Source of the DNA: AC-32 sp963746155
Lineage (GTDB): Bacteria > Actinomycetota > Thermoleophilia > Gaiellales > Gaiellaceae
Length of the DNA: 64,000 nt
Assembly (NCBI GenBank): GCA_963746155.1
Contig: CAVVAB010000010.1
Span: forward strand, 310,001 to 374,000
Direction: 5' to 3'
The notes below the pieces were generated by a model that was not told the origin of the DNA, searched no databases, and worked only from the letters and a program-made list of their open reading frames with translations. Both the position numbers and the translations under genes were made by a program. The stretch's first letter is position 1. The number at the start of each line of letters is the position of its first letter. This document shows positions 1 through 8,294 of this stretch, piece after piece.

Positions 1-474
1 CTGTTCCTCTACGACGAGCGGGGCTTCTCGCGTGGCGAGGCGGCTGCGGTGCTTGCTGTTATCCAGGTGTTCGCGGTGGGGCTGCGGATCGGCGGCGGCC
101 GCTGGTCGGATGTGATCGGCTCGCGGATCCGGCCGCTTCGTCTCGTGGGACTGGCGAGCTGCGCGACGCTGGCTCTCGTCGCGGTGCTGGTCGACGCGCC
201 CACGGCGCTGCTCGTCGCCGCGCTCGTGGTGGCGGGCGCGTTCTCGATGGGATGGAACGGGTTGTCGTTCACTGCGGCAGCCGAGCTGGCCGGACGGGCG
301 CGCAGCGGCGCGGCGCTCGGGATGCAGCAGACGGTTCTCGCCGCGGCGGGGGCGGCGGTGCCTCCCGCCTTCGCGGGTGTCGTCGCCGGGAGCTCCTGGG
401 GGGTCGGGTTCGGGCTGGCCGCCGTGTTCCCGCTGATCGGCGTGCAGCTTCTGCGGCCGCTTCGCTCCGGCTGA
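1..474 (+). CDS. MFS transporter, C-terminal fragment
   Basis: The frame is open from the first base of the window and stops with TGA at 472-474, so only about 157 residues of the C-terminal half are present. The fragment has four to five hydrophobic stretches separated by short loops. An early loop with the shape GGGRWSDVIGSRI matches the basic cytoplasmic loop motif of the major facilitator superfamily. The protein should be an inner-membrane secondary transporter. Its substrate cannot be read from the fragment. It lies just upstream of purine-degradation genes on the same strand, which makes a purine or allantoin-type substrate possible, but that is inference only. Confidence 0.7.
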   Translation: MFLYDERGFSRGEAAAVLAVIQVFAVGLRIGGGRWSDVIGSRIRPLRLVGLASCATLALVAVLVDAPTALLVAALVVAGAFSMGWNGLSFTAAAELAGRARSGAALGMQQTVLAAAGAAVPPAFAGVVAGSSWGVGFGLAAVFPLIGVQLLRPLRSG

Positions 475-477
475 ACG

Positions 478-483
478 TACGGT
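478..483 (+). promoter_or_regulatory. -10 hexamer TACGGT, probable leaderless start of the AllC-like gene
   Basis: TACGGT lies 6 bases before ATG 490. No Shine-Dalgarno sequence fits in the remaining space, so a transcript would begin at or next to the start codon. Confidence 0.45.
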
Positions 484-489
484 TCGTGC

Positions 490-1542
490 ATGCGCGTCAT
501 CGACCGGCTCGACCGGCTCTATGTGATCGGCGGCGGGCCTGGCGCGAACCGGCTCGGAGGGAGCCCGGAGGAGGACGAGGCGCATGAGCTCGTGGGGGGC
601 TGGATGCGCGAGGCCGGGCTCGAGGTCGACGTCGATCCGGCCGGGAACCTCTTGGGGCGGCTTCGCGGCCGGAGCGCCGAGGCGGCGGAGGTCTGGACGG
701 GGTCGCACCTCGACACCGTTCCCGCGGGCGGCCGGTTCGACGGCGCGCTCGGCGTCGTCGCCGGGCTGGAGGCCGTCGAGCGGATCGGGCAGCAGGAGCG
801 GACGCTGGCCGTCGTGGCGTTTCGCGACGAGGAGGGTTGTCACGGGCCGGGGTGCGCAGGGTCGAGGGCGCTGTGCACCGGGTGGCTCGAGCCGAAGCCG
901 GCGGCGTTTCTCGAGGCGCATGTCGAGCAGGGGCCGCAGCTCGGGCAGGCGGGCGCTCCGCTGGGCGTCGTGACGGGGATCGTGGCGATGGCCCGCGGCG
1001 AGGTCACGTTCGAGGCCGAGGCCGGCCATGCGGGCACGACGCCGATGACCGGCCGACGGGATGCCTTGGTGGCCGCGGCCGAGTTCGTCCTCACGCTCCG
1101 CGACGTGGCGGCCGCGGTCGAGGGAGCGGTGGCGACAGTCGGCCGCGTCGAGGTCGAGCCGGGCGCGTCGAACGTGATCCCGGCGCGAGTCGTCGTGAGC
1201 GTGGACGTTCGGGCGCCGGACGCGGAGCGGCTCGACGAGGTGCTGGCGGTCGTTCCCGGCGACACGCGCCGGTCGGCTGCGGTGGCGATGGCGGCGGCGC
1301 CGACCGGCGCGCTGCGCGGGGAGCTCCGGAAGCTCGGCCTGCCGGAGGTAGAGCTGGCTTCCGGCGCGGGCCACGACGCGGGCGTGCTCGCCGCGGCCGG
1401 AGTGCCCACCGGGATGCTGTTCGTGCGGAGCCTGAACGGCGGGATCAGCCACTCGCCGGACGAGGAGACGAGCGCCGAGGACATCGCCCTCTGCGTCGAA
1501 GCGCTCGCCGGAGCGCTGGCGACACTCGCATCGGTGGACTGA
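490..1542 (+). CDS. allC: M20-family Zn hydrolase, probable allantoate amidohydrolase (AllC/HyuC type)
   Basis: A 350-residue cytosolic metallo-amidohydrolase. Metal-site motifs are visible in order: GSHLDTVPAGGRFDGALGV (H73, D84), FRDEEGCHGPG (E114, E115), HVEQGPQLG (H144) and a late NGGISHSPDEE (His). GHAGTTPMTGRRDA marks the lid/dimerisation domain. This is the allantoate amidohydrolase / N-carbamoyl-amino-acid hydrolase family. The family alone does not settle the substrate, but urate oxidase, UraH and UraD next door make allantoate (to ureidoglycine or ureidoglycolate) the best call. At 350 residues it is shorter than the usual 400-410. It ends in a hairpin terminator facing the oppositely oriented urate genes. 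The alternative substrate is an N-carbamoyl amino acid. Confidence 0.8.
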   Translation: MRVIDRLDRLYVIGGGPGANRLGGSPEEDEAHELVGGWMREAGLEVDVDPAGNLLGRLRGRSAEAAEVWTGSHLDTVPAGGRFDGALGVVAGLEAVERIGQQERTLAVVAFRDEEGCHGPGCAGSRALCTGWLEPKPAAFLEAHVEQGPQLGQAGAPLGVVTGIVAMARGEVTFEAEAGHAGTTPMTGRRDALVAAAEFVLTLRDVAAAVEGAVATVGRVEVEPGASNVIPARVVVSVDVRAPDAERLDEVLAVVPGDTRRSAAVAMAAAPTGALRGELRKLGLPEVELASGAGHDAGVLAAAGVPTGMLFVRSLNGGISHSPDEETSAEDIALCVEALAGALATLASVD

Positions 1543-1627
1543 TCGTCACACCTTCGGCGCGGTCTGTTCCCAGACACGCGCGAGCTCGAGCAGTACGCTC
1601 ATCCGCGGGAGGCGGGTGGAGCTCGAT

Positions 1628-1652
1628 TCCCCACCCAATGAAAGGGTGGGGA
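1628..1652. terminator. Bidirectional hairpin terminator between allC and the DUF3830 gene
   Basis: A perfect 9-bp stem (TCCCCACCC / GGGTGGGGA) with the 7-base loop AATGAAA sits in the 117-base gap between two convergent genes ending at 1542 (+) and 1660 (-). There is no U tract, as is common in high-GC genomes. Confidence 0.6.
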
Positions 1653-1659
1653 GTGCGGG

Positions 1660-2067
1660 TTACTGCTCCTCGAAGCGGATCGGTTGGGCGCCTTCCCACA
1701 GGCAGCGGCGGCCCAGGTCGGCGAGGTGCTCGGCGCCTTCGATGACCGTTGCGAAGTGGTTCCCGGCGAGCGCGCCCGCCTTGCTGGCGAACGACGTCGA
1801 GCCGTACGGGAACAGGATCTCGGTCTCGCTGACCCCGCCCGGGTAGAAGAGCAGCTGGCCGGGCGCCGGATAGCAGGTCGCGTTCTCCGGCCCGAACCCG
1901 ACGTCCATGTCGCCGAACGGGATCCAGCACGCCTCGCCGCTCCAGCGCGCGTGGATGATCTTGCTCTCCAGCGGCAGCAGCGTGCGGAAGGCGGCCACGG
2001 TCTGCGGAGCCGTGAGCTCCTCCAGCCGGGCCAGAAACCGGAGATCGCCGCCGGTGATCTCGAGCAC
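1660..2067 (-). CDS. DUF3830 family protein (cyclophilin-like fold)
   Basis: A 135-residue protein starting at GTG 2067, 9 bases after the stop of the urate oxidase gene, so it is likely the last gene of the purine operon. The central stretch ATCYPAPGQLLFYPGG followed by SETEILFPYG is typical of DUF3830, a small family with a cyclophilin-like beta barrel. It carries no signal peptide or membrane segment. The family is often found near hydantoinase, allantoin or AllC-type genes, which agrees with this position. Its biochemical role is unknown. A binding or accessory role in ureide or hydantoin chemistry is inference. Confidence 0.7.
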   Translation of the reverse strand: MLEITGGDLRFLARLEELTAPQTVAAFRTLLPLESKIIHARWSGEACWIPFGDMDVGFGPENATCYPAPGQLLFYPGGVSETEILFPYGSTSFASKAGALAGNHFATVIEGAEHLADLGRRCLWEGAQPIRFEEQ

Positions 2068-2076
2068 GCGCTGAAC

Positions 2077-3271
2077 CTACTTGATCCTTGCGCCTTGGCG
2101 GATCCACGCGCCGAGCAGGGCGCGCTCGGCGGTCGTCATCCGGGTCGCGTTCCCGAGCGGCATCACGGTCGACTCGACGGACACCTGCTCGATCTGGTCG
2201 GCCCGCGCCTTCATCTGCTCGGGCGTGTCGAACGTGATCCCGAGCGGCGGCGAGTCCATCCTGCGTCGGATTCGATGAGTGGCAGGGCACGCAGCGCTCC
2301 TGGACGATCGACTGCGCCCGTACGAACGGCACCACCTCACCGTTTGCCGCACCGGTTCCGCCGGAGCCGCCCTGCGGCCGGATCGCGACCGCGACGGCCG
2401 CGATCGCCAGCGCGGCGGTGACGAGGATCGGCCAGGCGTTGTACCCGACGTGGCGGAGGTTGAAGTAGAGCCGGATCCAGGCGCCGATCAGCATCATCAC
2501 GACGAGGATCAGCCACGAGTAACTGTGGCCGTAGGTCGCCGGGAAGTGCGGGCTGAGCATCGCGAACAGCACCGGGAGCGTCAGGTAGTTGTTGTGCACC
2601 GAGCGCTCCTTGGCGCGGAGACCGGGCGCGGGGTCGGGCTCGCGGCCCTCCTTCATCGCCCGCAGCAGCCTGTGGTGAGCCGGGATGATCACGACGAAGA
2701 CGTTCGCGGCCATGATCGTCCCGAGCATCGCGCCGACCTGGATGTACGCGGCCCGGCCGCTGAACAGCTGGCTGCACCCCCAGGCGGCGACCGTCGTCAG
2801 CGCGATCACGGCCACGGCGAGGATGAGCTGGCTCGGGATCGCCCGGCAGAGCGCGTCGTAGACGATCCAGGCCACGACGAGCAGGCCGATCGAGATCAGG
2901 ATCGCCTCGGTCGACGTGAGGTCCGCGACGCTCCTGTCGACGAGATACGTGCTCGCGTTGACGTAGTAGAGGACGATCAGGAGCGCGAAGCCCGACAGCC
3001 ACGTCGTGTACGCCTCCCACTTGAACCAGTGCAGCGGATCCGGGAGCTTCGGCGGGGCGACCCGGTACTTCTGCACCTGGTAGAAGCCGCCGCCGTGGAT
3101 CTCCCACTCCTCGCCGGCCACTCCGCGGCGGGCGTCGGCCGGGTCCTCCGGCGAGCGTAGGTGGTTGTCGACGGCGACGAAGTAGAACGAGGTGCCGATC
3201 CAGGCGATCCCGGCGACCACGTGCAGCCAGCGGGCCAGGAAGTCGAGCCACTCGTTCGCGTACGGACTCAT
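2077..3271 (-). CDS. puuD: Urate oxidase PuuD, membrane-bound with C-terminal cytochrome c (single frameshift)
   Basis: Oxidises urate to 5-hydroxyisourate. The N-terminal part has the PuuD membrane domain with about eight hydrophobic segments, starting MSPYANEWLDFLARWLHVVAG and including GTSFYFVAVDNHL and the GGFYQVQKYR loop. The C-terminal part carries a c-type heme motif CVPCH at about residues 327-331, so electrons would go to the respiratory chain and no H2O2 would form. After CVPCHSSNPTQDG the frame must shift near base 2255 to reach DSPPLGITFDTPEQM and the normal end WIRQGARIK. Removing one base restores about 397 residues, the family length. The start lies 5 bases after the uraD stop, in an operon with uraD, uraH and the deaminases. 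Confidence 0.85.
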
Positions 3272-3276
3272 AAGCG

Positions 3277-3714
3277 CTAGCTGTGGCTCCAGCGGCCGCG
3301 GGCGATGGCGACCAGCTCGGCCAGGCCCGTGTCGAGCTCCTCGTCGCGCGTGCGCTCGATGCGCGCCCGGAGAACCTCGAGGATCTCCGACTTCGGGCGG
3401 CCGTTCACGAAGACGACGAAGCGGAAGCCGAAGCGCTCCTCGTAGGCGCGGTTCAGGTCGGCGAGCTCCTCGAGCACGGCGGGGTCAGCCTCCGCGCCCT
3501 GTTCCGCCGCCGAGCGGGCCGAGAGGTTTCCGCCGCCGATCGCCGGGTGCGCGTCGAGCGCTTCGAGCTTCTCGTCTTCGCTCAGCCCGGTGATCACCTC
3601 GGGCGCGGCCTCGAGCGGGTCGTCGTAGGAGGCGAGCCGCTCCACGAAGCGCGTCCTGCCCTCGAAGAGCTCCGCAAGCTCCTCGGTGCTCAGCTGCCGC
3701 GGTAGGTCATGCAC
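3277..3714 (-). CDS. uraD: OHCU decarboxylase (2-oxo-4-hydroxy-4-carboxy-5-ureidoimidazoline decarboxylase)
   Basis: The third step of urate breakdown, giving S-allantoin. The protein contains the family signatures DAHPAIGGGNLSARSAAEQ, with the proton-transfer His of AHP, then LADLNRAYEERFGFRFVVF and VNGRPKSEILEVLRARIERT. At about 145 residues it is slightly short of the usual 160-170. The GTG start at 3714 lies inside the 3' end of uraH, and the two genes overlap by 25 bases, so translation is probably coupled. The exact start is uncertain. A few codons downstream is CTG, and no other ATG or GTG lies close by. Confidence 0.82.
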   Translation of the reverse strand: MHDLPRQLSTEELAELFEGRTRFVERLASYDDPLEAAPEVITGLSEDEKLEALDAHPAIGGGNLSARSAAEQGAEADPAVLEELADLNRAYEERFGFRFVVFVNGRPKSEILEVLRARIERTRDEELDTGLAELVAIARGRWSHS

Positions 3715-3981
3715 GAGTACGAGGAGACGAGCAGCGGGATGTGATGGTGGCCATCGCCCAGCGGGACCTCCAGCTCGACCCGCCTGACGAACGGCGACCC
3801 AGGGTGGAACACCAGGCGGTAGTCGTCGGGCTCGAGCCCTTCGGCGAGCGGAGATTCGGCCGTCGGAATCCGTCTCGCCGGCGACAACGAGCTCGTCGCC
3901 TCGCCAGAGCTCGACGCGGATGCCTTCGCCCGGCCGGCCGCGCTCGGTGTCGAGGACATGGGTCGAGAGAGAGACGCTCAC
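3690..3981 (-). CDS. uraH: 5-hydroxyisourate hydrolase, transthyretin-like (single frameshift)
   Basis: Hydrolyses 5-hydroxyisourate to OHCU. It begins VSVSLSTHVLDTERGRPGEG, with the catalytic His of STHVLD, and ends with the family hallmark tetrapeptide YRGS directly before TGA. The reading frame breaks after GETDSDGRIS and resumes one base later at PLAEGLEPDDYRLVFHPG, near base 3860. With one base removed the protein is about 96 residues, a compact HIU hydrolase. The GTG start at 3981 overlaps the stop of the 8-oxoguanine deaminase gene as GTGA. Confidence 0.83.
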
Positions 3982-5289
3982 GCTGCGAACTTCTGCGCCT
4001 GGCGGCGGTGCTCCTGCGCGATCTGCTCCTCGTCGGCCCGGACGAGGCGTCCGTCTCGCACCACGTCCTCGCCGCGGACCAGCAGCCGGTCGACCCGGTG
4101 CGGGCCGGCGAACACGAGCGCCGCGACGGGGTCGTTCGACGCCGGCGAACTCGAGCCCATCGGTCCGCCAGACGGCGATGTCGGCGCTCTTGCCGGGCTC
4201 CAGCGAGCCGATGTCGTCGCGCTTCAGGACGGCCGCGCCGCCACGCGTGCCGAGCGAGAGCGCCTGGCGCGCCGTCAGCGCCTCCGGCCCCTCTCGGCCC
4301 CGCGCGACGAGCAGAGCCTGCTTCACCTCCAGGAACAGGTCGCCCCGCTCGTTCGAGGCCGAGCCGTCGACTCCGAGCCCGACGCGGACGCCCGCGTCGA
4401 GCATCCGACGCACCGGCGCGACCCCCGCGCCGAGCCGCAGGTTGGAGGTCGGACAGTGCGCGACTCCCGTGCCCGTCTCGCCGAACCGCGCGACGTCCCT
4501 CTCGTCGAGGTGGACGCAGTGCGCGCACCAGACGTCGCCGTCGAGCCAGCCGAGCTGCTCGAGGTACTCGACCGGCCGGCACCCGTACAGCTCCTGGCAG
4601 TAGGCCCCCTCTTCGACGGTCTCGGCGAGGTGCGTGTGCAGTGTCAGCCCGAGCCGCCGCGCGAGCTCCGCCGACTCCTGCATCAAGCGTCCGGTCACCG
4701 AGAACGGCGAGCACGGTGCGACGACGAGCTCGGGGTAGCGCGACGCCAACCGCTCGGTCTCCGCGAGCACGTCGTCCGGATCCTCGACCAGCGAGTCGGG
4801 AGGCAGCCCCCCGTCCGACTCGCCGAGGTCCATCGAGCCACGGGAGGGAATGAGCCGCACGCCGAGCTCTTGTGCGGCGGTCATCTCCGCCTCGATCAGG
4901 TCGCCGGCCCCGCGCGGGAACACGTAGTGGTGGTCGAACACGGTCGAGCAGCCGGAGAGCGCGAGCTCGGCCAGGCCCGTCCTGGCCGCCGCGTGCTCGG
5001 ACTCGGCGTCGATCCGGGCCCACACCGGGTAGAGCGTCTTCAGCCAGGTGAAGAGGTCGGCCTCCTGCGCCCGCGTGCGCGTCAGCGTCTGGTACAGGTG
5101 GTGATGCGTGTTGACGAGGCCGGGTGTGACGACCGCGCCCGCGAGATCCTCGCGCTCGTCGGCGGCCGGCTCCTCGCCGCCTCCGGTCTCCACCACGACG
5201 CCGTCCTCGACCAGCACCCAGCCGCCCGCGTGCTCGGTGCCCGCGTCGTCCATGACGACGACGTAGGCGTTGGCCAGCAGGCGTCTCAC
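3978..5289 (-). CDS. 8-oxoguanine/guanine deaminase, amidohydrolase superfamily (single frameshift)
   Basis: A metal-dependent deaminase of about 436 residues. Motifs in order are VTPGLVNTHHHLYQT (metal HxH), LTLHTHLAET, VWCAHCVHLDERDVARFG, VAHCPTSNLRLGAG and VGLGVDGSASNERGD (metal Asp). These match the AtzB/TrzA-type deaminases annotated as 8-oxoguanine deaminase, which are commonly clustered with puuD. Deamination of 8-oxoguanine yields urate and that of guanine yields xanthine. The C-terminus shifts frame near base 4142, after DGLEFAG, into SNDPVAALVFAGPHRVDRLL. One extra base explains it. The GTG start at 5289 overlaps the adenine deaminase stop as GTGA. The choice between guanine and 8-oxoguanine as substrate is not certain. 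Confidence 0.8.
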
Positions 5290-6977
5290 GCCTGGAGCGG
5301 CACGAGCTCGAAGCGGTCGACGTCGACGAGGCCCTGGTCGGTGATCTTCAGGCTCGGGATCACCGAGAGCGCGAGGAACGCCAGCGTCTGGAACGGCGAG
5401 GGCAGCGCGCAGCCGAGCACCGAGGCCGCGTCGATACACCCGTTGCTGGCCGCGACGACCTCGTCGAGCGGAGCCTCGGAGAGAAGGCCGCCGATCGGCA
5501 GCGCGAGCTCGGCGCGCACTCCGCGGTCCTCGACGACCACGACGCCGCCGCCGATCTCGGTCAGGCGGGCGATCGCGCGGGCCATGTCCTGGTCGTCGGC
5601 GCCGACGACGACGATGTTGTGGGCGTCGTGCGAGAAGGTCGAGGCGAGCGCGCCCGAACGCAGGCCGAACCCGCGGACGAGCCCGACCGCCATCCGGCCG
5701 GTGCCGAGATGGCGCTCGATCACGGCGATCTTCGCGAGGTCATGTTCCAGGTCGGCGACGACGAGCCCGTCCTCCACGGCGGGCTCCGCGACGAGCGACT
5801 CGGTCAGGATCTGGTCGGGGATCACGCCGATCACGCGCGCCTCGCCGCCGTCCCATGGGATCGAGAAGTCGCGGGCGGCGACGTGGCGGATGCGCACGGT
5901 GTGCTTGACCCACTCGGGGACGTCGACGCGCTCGATCTCGCCGACCGGGCGGCCGCGCTTGAGGACGGTCCCGGGCACGAACGACTCGAGGTCGTCGAGG
6001 AGCAGCACGTCGGCCTGGTATCCGGGCGCGATCGCGCCGAGGTGGAACAGGCGGTGCCACGTCGCGGGGTTGAGCGAGGCCATCACGATCGCGTCCTCGG
6101 CCGGGATCCCGGCCGCGACGGCGTCGCGCACCATCGAGTTGATGTGGCCGTCCTCGGCGATGTGCTCCGGCTCGCGGTCGTCGGTGCAGAACGCGATCCG
6201 GTGCGGCCCGAACTCCTTCGCGAGCGGCAGGAGCGCCTGGAGGTTTCGCGCGGCCGAGCCCTCACGGATCAGGAGCCACATGCCCGCGCGGAGCCGCTCG
6301 CGGCCCTCGTCGATCGTGTAGGCCTCGTGGTCGGAGTAGATCCCGGCAGCCGCATAGGCGTTCAGCTCCTTCCCGAGGACGCCCGGCGCGTGGCCGTCCA
6401 CGTGCTCGGCGCCCGGAAGGCCGAGCTTCTCGAGCTCGTGCGGGTCGCCAGAGATGACTCCGGGGAAGTTCATCATCTCGGCGAGCCCGATCACGCGGCG
6501 GCGACGGAGCAGGCCCTCGAGGTCGCCCGCCGAGAACGGGCGGCGCGGTGACTCGAACGACGAGGCGGGAACGCACGACGACGCCATCACGAAGACGTCC
6601 AGCGGGAGCTCCCCGCAGGCGTCGAGTAGCCAGTGCACGCCGTCCGTCCCGAGCACGTTCGCGATCTCGTGCGGGTCGACGACGACCGTGGTCGTCCCGA
6701 GCGGGAGCACGAGCCGCGCGAACTCGTCGACGAGCAGCTTCGTGGTCTCGAGGTGCATGTGGGCGTCGATGAACCCGGGCACGACGTAGCGGCCGGAAGC
6801 GTCGAGCGTCTCGTCGCCTTCGTAGTCGCCGAGCCCGGCCACGTGCCCGTCGACGATCGCGACGTCTGCGTCTAGCCACTCGCGCGTGAATACCGAGAGC
6901 ACGCGACCGCCGCGGATGACGAGGTCGGCGGGCTCGTCGCCTCGCGCCACCGCCAGTCGTCGAGCGAGGTCGGCCAC
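5286..6977 (-). CDS. ade: Adenine deaminase
   Basis: Converts adenine to hypoxanthine, feeding the xanthine dehydrogenase encoded divergently. The 563-residue protein has GFIDAHMHLETTK (metal HxH, H73 and H75), a GLAEMMNFPGVI segment, VDGHAPG, SDHEAYT and FCTDDREPEHI, the usual order in bacterial Ade. The C-terminal adenine deaminase domain ends with a proximal SPFQTLAFLALSVIP. GTG 6977 is preferred over an upstream GTG at 7148 because homology begins at VADLARRL and a TATCGT hexamer lies 6 bases before it. It is the first gene of the minus-strand purine operon. Confidence 0.88.
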   Translation of the reverse strand: MADLARRLAVARGDEPADLVIRGGRVLSVFTREWLDADVAIVDGHVAGLGDYEGDETLDASGRYVVPGFIDAHMHLETTKLLVDEFARLVLPLGTTTVVVDPHEIANVLGTDGVHWLLDACGELPLDVFVMASSCVPASSFESPRRPFSAGDLEGLLRRRRVIGLAEMMNFPGVISGDPHELEKLGLPGAEHVDGHAPGVLGKELNAYAAAGIYSDHEAYTIDEGRERLRAGMWLLIREGSAARNLQALLPLAKEFGPHRIAFCTDDREPEHIAEDGHINSMVRDAVAAGIPAEDAIVMASLNPATWHRLFHLGAIAPGYQADVLLLDDLESFVPGTVLKRGRPVGEIERVDVPEWVKHTVRIRHVAARDFSIPWDGGEARVIGVIPDQILTESLVAEPAVEDGLVVADLEHDLAKIAVIERHLGTGRMAVGLVRGFGLRSGALASTFSHDAHNIVVVGADDQDMARAIARLTEIGGGVVVVEDRGVRAELALPIGGLLSEAPLDEVVAASNGCIDAASVLGCALPSPFQTLAFLALSVIPSLKITDQGLVDVDRFELVPLQA

Positions 6978-6983
6978 GGCCCC

Positions 6984-6989
6984 ACGATA
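6984..6989 (-). promoter_or_regulatory. -10 hexamer TATCGT for the ade-uraD-puuD operon
   Basis: Read on the minus strand, TATCGT ends 6 bases before GTG 6977. Together with TACCCT on the other strand it packs divergent leaderless promoters for the two purine operons into 64 bases. Confidence 0.45.
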
Positions 6990-7029
6990 CCCCGCGGGTG
7001 CAGGAGTTTCAGGGACGTTCCCGCAGAAG

Positions 7030-7035
7030 TACCCT
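7030..7035 (+). promoter_or_regulatory. -10 hexamer TACCCT for the xanthine dehydrogenase operon
   Basis: TACCCT ends 6 bases before GTG 7042. No purine-rich ribosome binding site lies between. Confidence 0.45.
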
Positions 7036-7041
7036 GCCGCC

Positions 7042-7833
7042 GTGGACGTCCTCACCCCCCGTTCGCTCGACGAAGCGCTCCAGCTGAAGGCCGCTCGGCC
7101 GGACGCGGTTCCGATCCAGGGAGGCACCGACGTGATGGTCGAGCTCAACTTCGACCGCAGCCGGCCGGACGCGCTCCTGAACCTGAACGAGGTCCCCGAG
7201 CTGCGCGGCTGGTCGCGCGAGAACGGCTCCTTGCGCCTCGGCGCGGGGCTGACCTACACCGAGGCGATGAAGGCCTCGTTCGCGGACGAGTACCGCTCGC
7301 TGGCCGAGGCCTCGCGCACCGTCGGCGGCCCCCAGATCCGCAACCGCGGCACGCTCGGCGGGAACCTCGGGACCGCGTCGCCGGCCGGGGACGCGCTGCC
7401 GCCGCTGCTCGTCCTCGACGCCGAGGTCGAGCTTGGGAGCGCGGGCGGGGTGCGCACAGTGCCGCTGCGGGAGTTCATCGTCGGGCCGAAGCGCAACGCG
7501 CTCGGGCCGGACGAGCTGATCGTGGCCGTTGTCGTGAAGCTCGGCGGGCCTAGGCAGACGTTCATGAAGATCGGCCCGCGCAACGCCATGGTGATCGCGG
7601 TCGTCTCGCTGGCGCTCGCGGTGGACGAGGAGCGCGGCGAGCTGCGCGCCGTCTACGGCTCGGCAGGGCCCGTGCCTGGGATCGTGACGGCGCCGCTCGA
7701 CGAGCGGGACGGCTTCGCGGAGCGCGTGGCCGAGGCCGCGAGCCCCATCGACGACGTGCGCGGGACCGCCGCCTACCGCCGACACGCGCTGCGCGTGCTC
7801 GCCGAGCGGGCCCTGGAGCGCTGCCTCGCGTGA
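7042..7833 (+). CDS. Xanthine dehydrogenase family, FAD-binding subunit
   Basis: The 263-residue middle subunit of a molybdenum hydroxylase. It passes electrons from the 2Fe-2S subunit to NAD or another acceptor through FAD. The FAD-binding motifs are VPIQGGTDVMVEL near the N-terminus and IRNRGTLGGNLGTASPAGD in the middle. GTG 7042 was chosen because homology starts at VDVLTPRSLDEAL and a TACCCT hexamer is close upstream. It overlaps the next gene by GTGA, in the order FAD subunit, 2Fe-2S subunit, Mo subunit. The divergent adenine deaminase operon supports hypoxanthine/xanthine oxidation and makes a CO- or aldehyde-dehydrogenase role less likely. Confidence 0.85.
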   Translation: MDVLTPRSLDEALQLKAARPDAVPIQGGTDVMVELNFDRSRPDALLNLNEVPELRGWSRENGSLRLGAGLTYTEAMKASFADEYRSLAEASRTVGGPQIRNRGTLGGNLGTASPAGDALPPLLVLDAEVELGSAGGVRTVPLREFIVGPKRNALGPDELIVAVVVKLGGPRQTFMKIGPRNAMVIAVVSLALAVDEERGELRAVYGSAGPVPGIVTAPLDERDGFAERVAEAASPIDDVRGTAAYRRHALRVLAERALERCLA

Positions 7834-8294
7834 AGATCGAGCTGACCGTCAACGGCGCGCTCCGCGAGGCCGATGTCTGGGAGGGCGAGAGCCTGCTCTT
7901 CGCTCTGCGCGAGGGGCTCGGCCTGCCCGGCTCGAAGAACGCCTGCGAGCAGGGGGAGTGCGGCTCGTGCTCGGTGCTGATGGACGGGACGCTCGTCTGC
8001 TCATGCCTCGTGCTGGCCGCGCAGGCAGAGGGCCACGAGATCGTCACCGTCGAGGGCGTCGCCGGCGCCGACGGCCTGCACCCCGTGCAGGAGGCGTTTG
8101 CCGAGGCGGGCGCCGTCCAGTGCGGCTTCTGCACGCCGGGCCTGATCGTCGCGACGGTCGACCTGCTCGCCCGCAGCCCCGACCCGAGCGACGACGAGAT
8201 CCGCGAGGCCCTGGCCGGGAACCTCTGCCGCTGCACCGGCTACGCGAAGATCTTCGACGCCGTCCGCCTCGCCGCCGCGGCCCGGAGCGCCTGA
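7830..8294 (+). CDS. Xanthine dehydrogenase family, 2Fe-2S subunit
   Basis: A 154-residue small subunit with two [2Fe-2S] clusters. The plant-ferredoxin-type cluster is seen as CEQGECGSCSVLMDG with a later cysteine, and the helical-domain cluster as CGFCTPGLI and CRCTGYAKI. It shuttles electrons from the molybdenum centre to FAD. The GTG start overlaps the preceding stop, and its own TGA overlaps the ATG of the large subunit (TGATG), so all three subunits are translationally coupled. Confidence 0.9.
   Translation: MKIELTVNGALREADVWEGESLLFALREGLGLPGSKNACEQGECGSCSVLMDGTLVCSCLVLAAQAEGHEIVTVEGVAGADGLHPVQEAFAEAGAVQCGFCTPGLIVATVDLLARSPDPSDDEIREALAGNLCRCTGYAKIFDAVRLAAAARSA

Noticed and set aside
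1445..3271. A 608-residue open frame covering puuD and running on into the allC end
   Set aside because: Only the first 330 residues match PuuD. The rest is out-of-frame, arginine-rich shadow translation that begins at a frameshift near 2255.
3277..5439. A 720-residue open frame joining the deaminase, UraH and UraD
   Set aside because: The three proteins are separate genes with overlapping stops and starts. The long frame arises from two +1 shifts, and the joining segments read as low-complexity Arg/Ala sequence.
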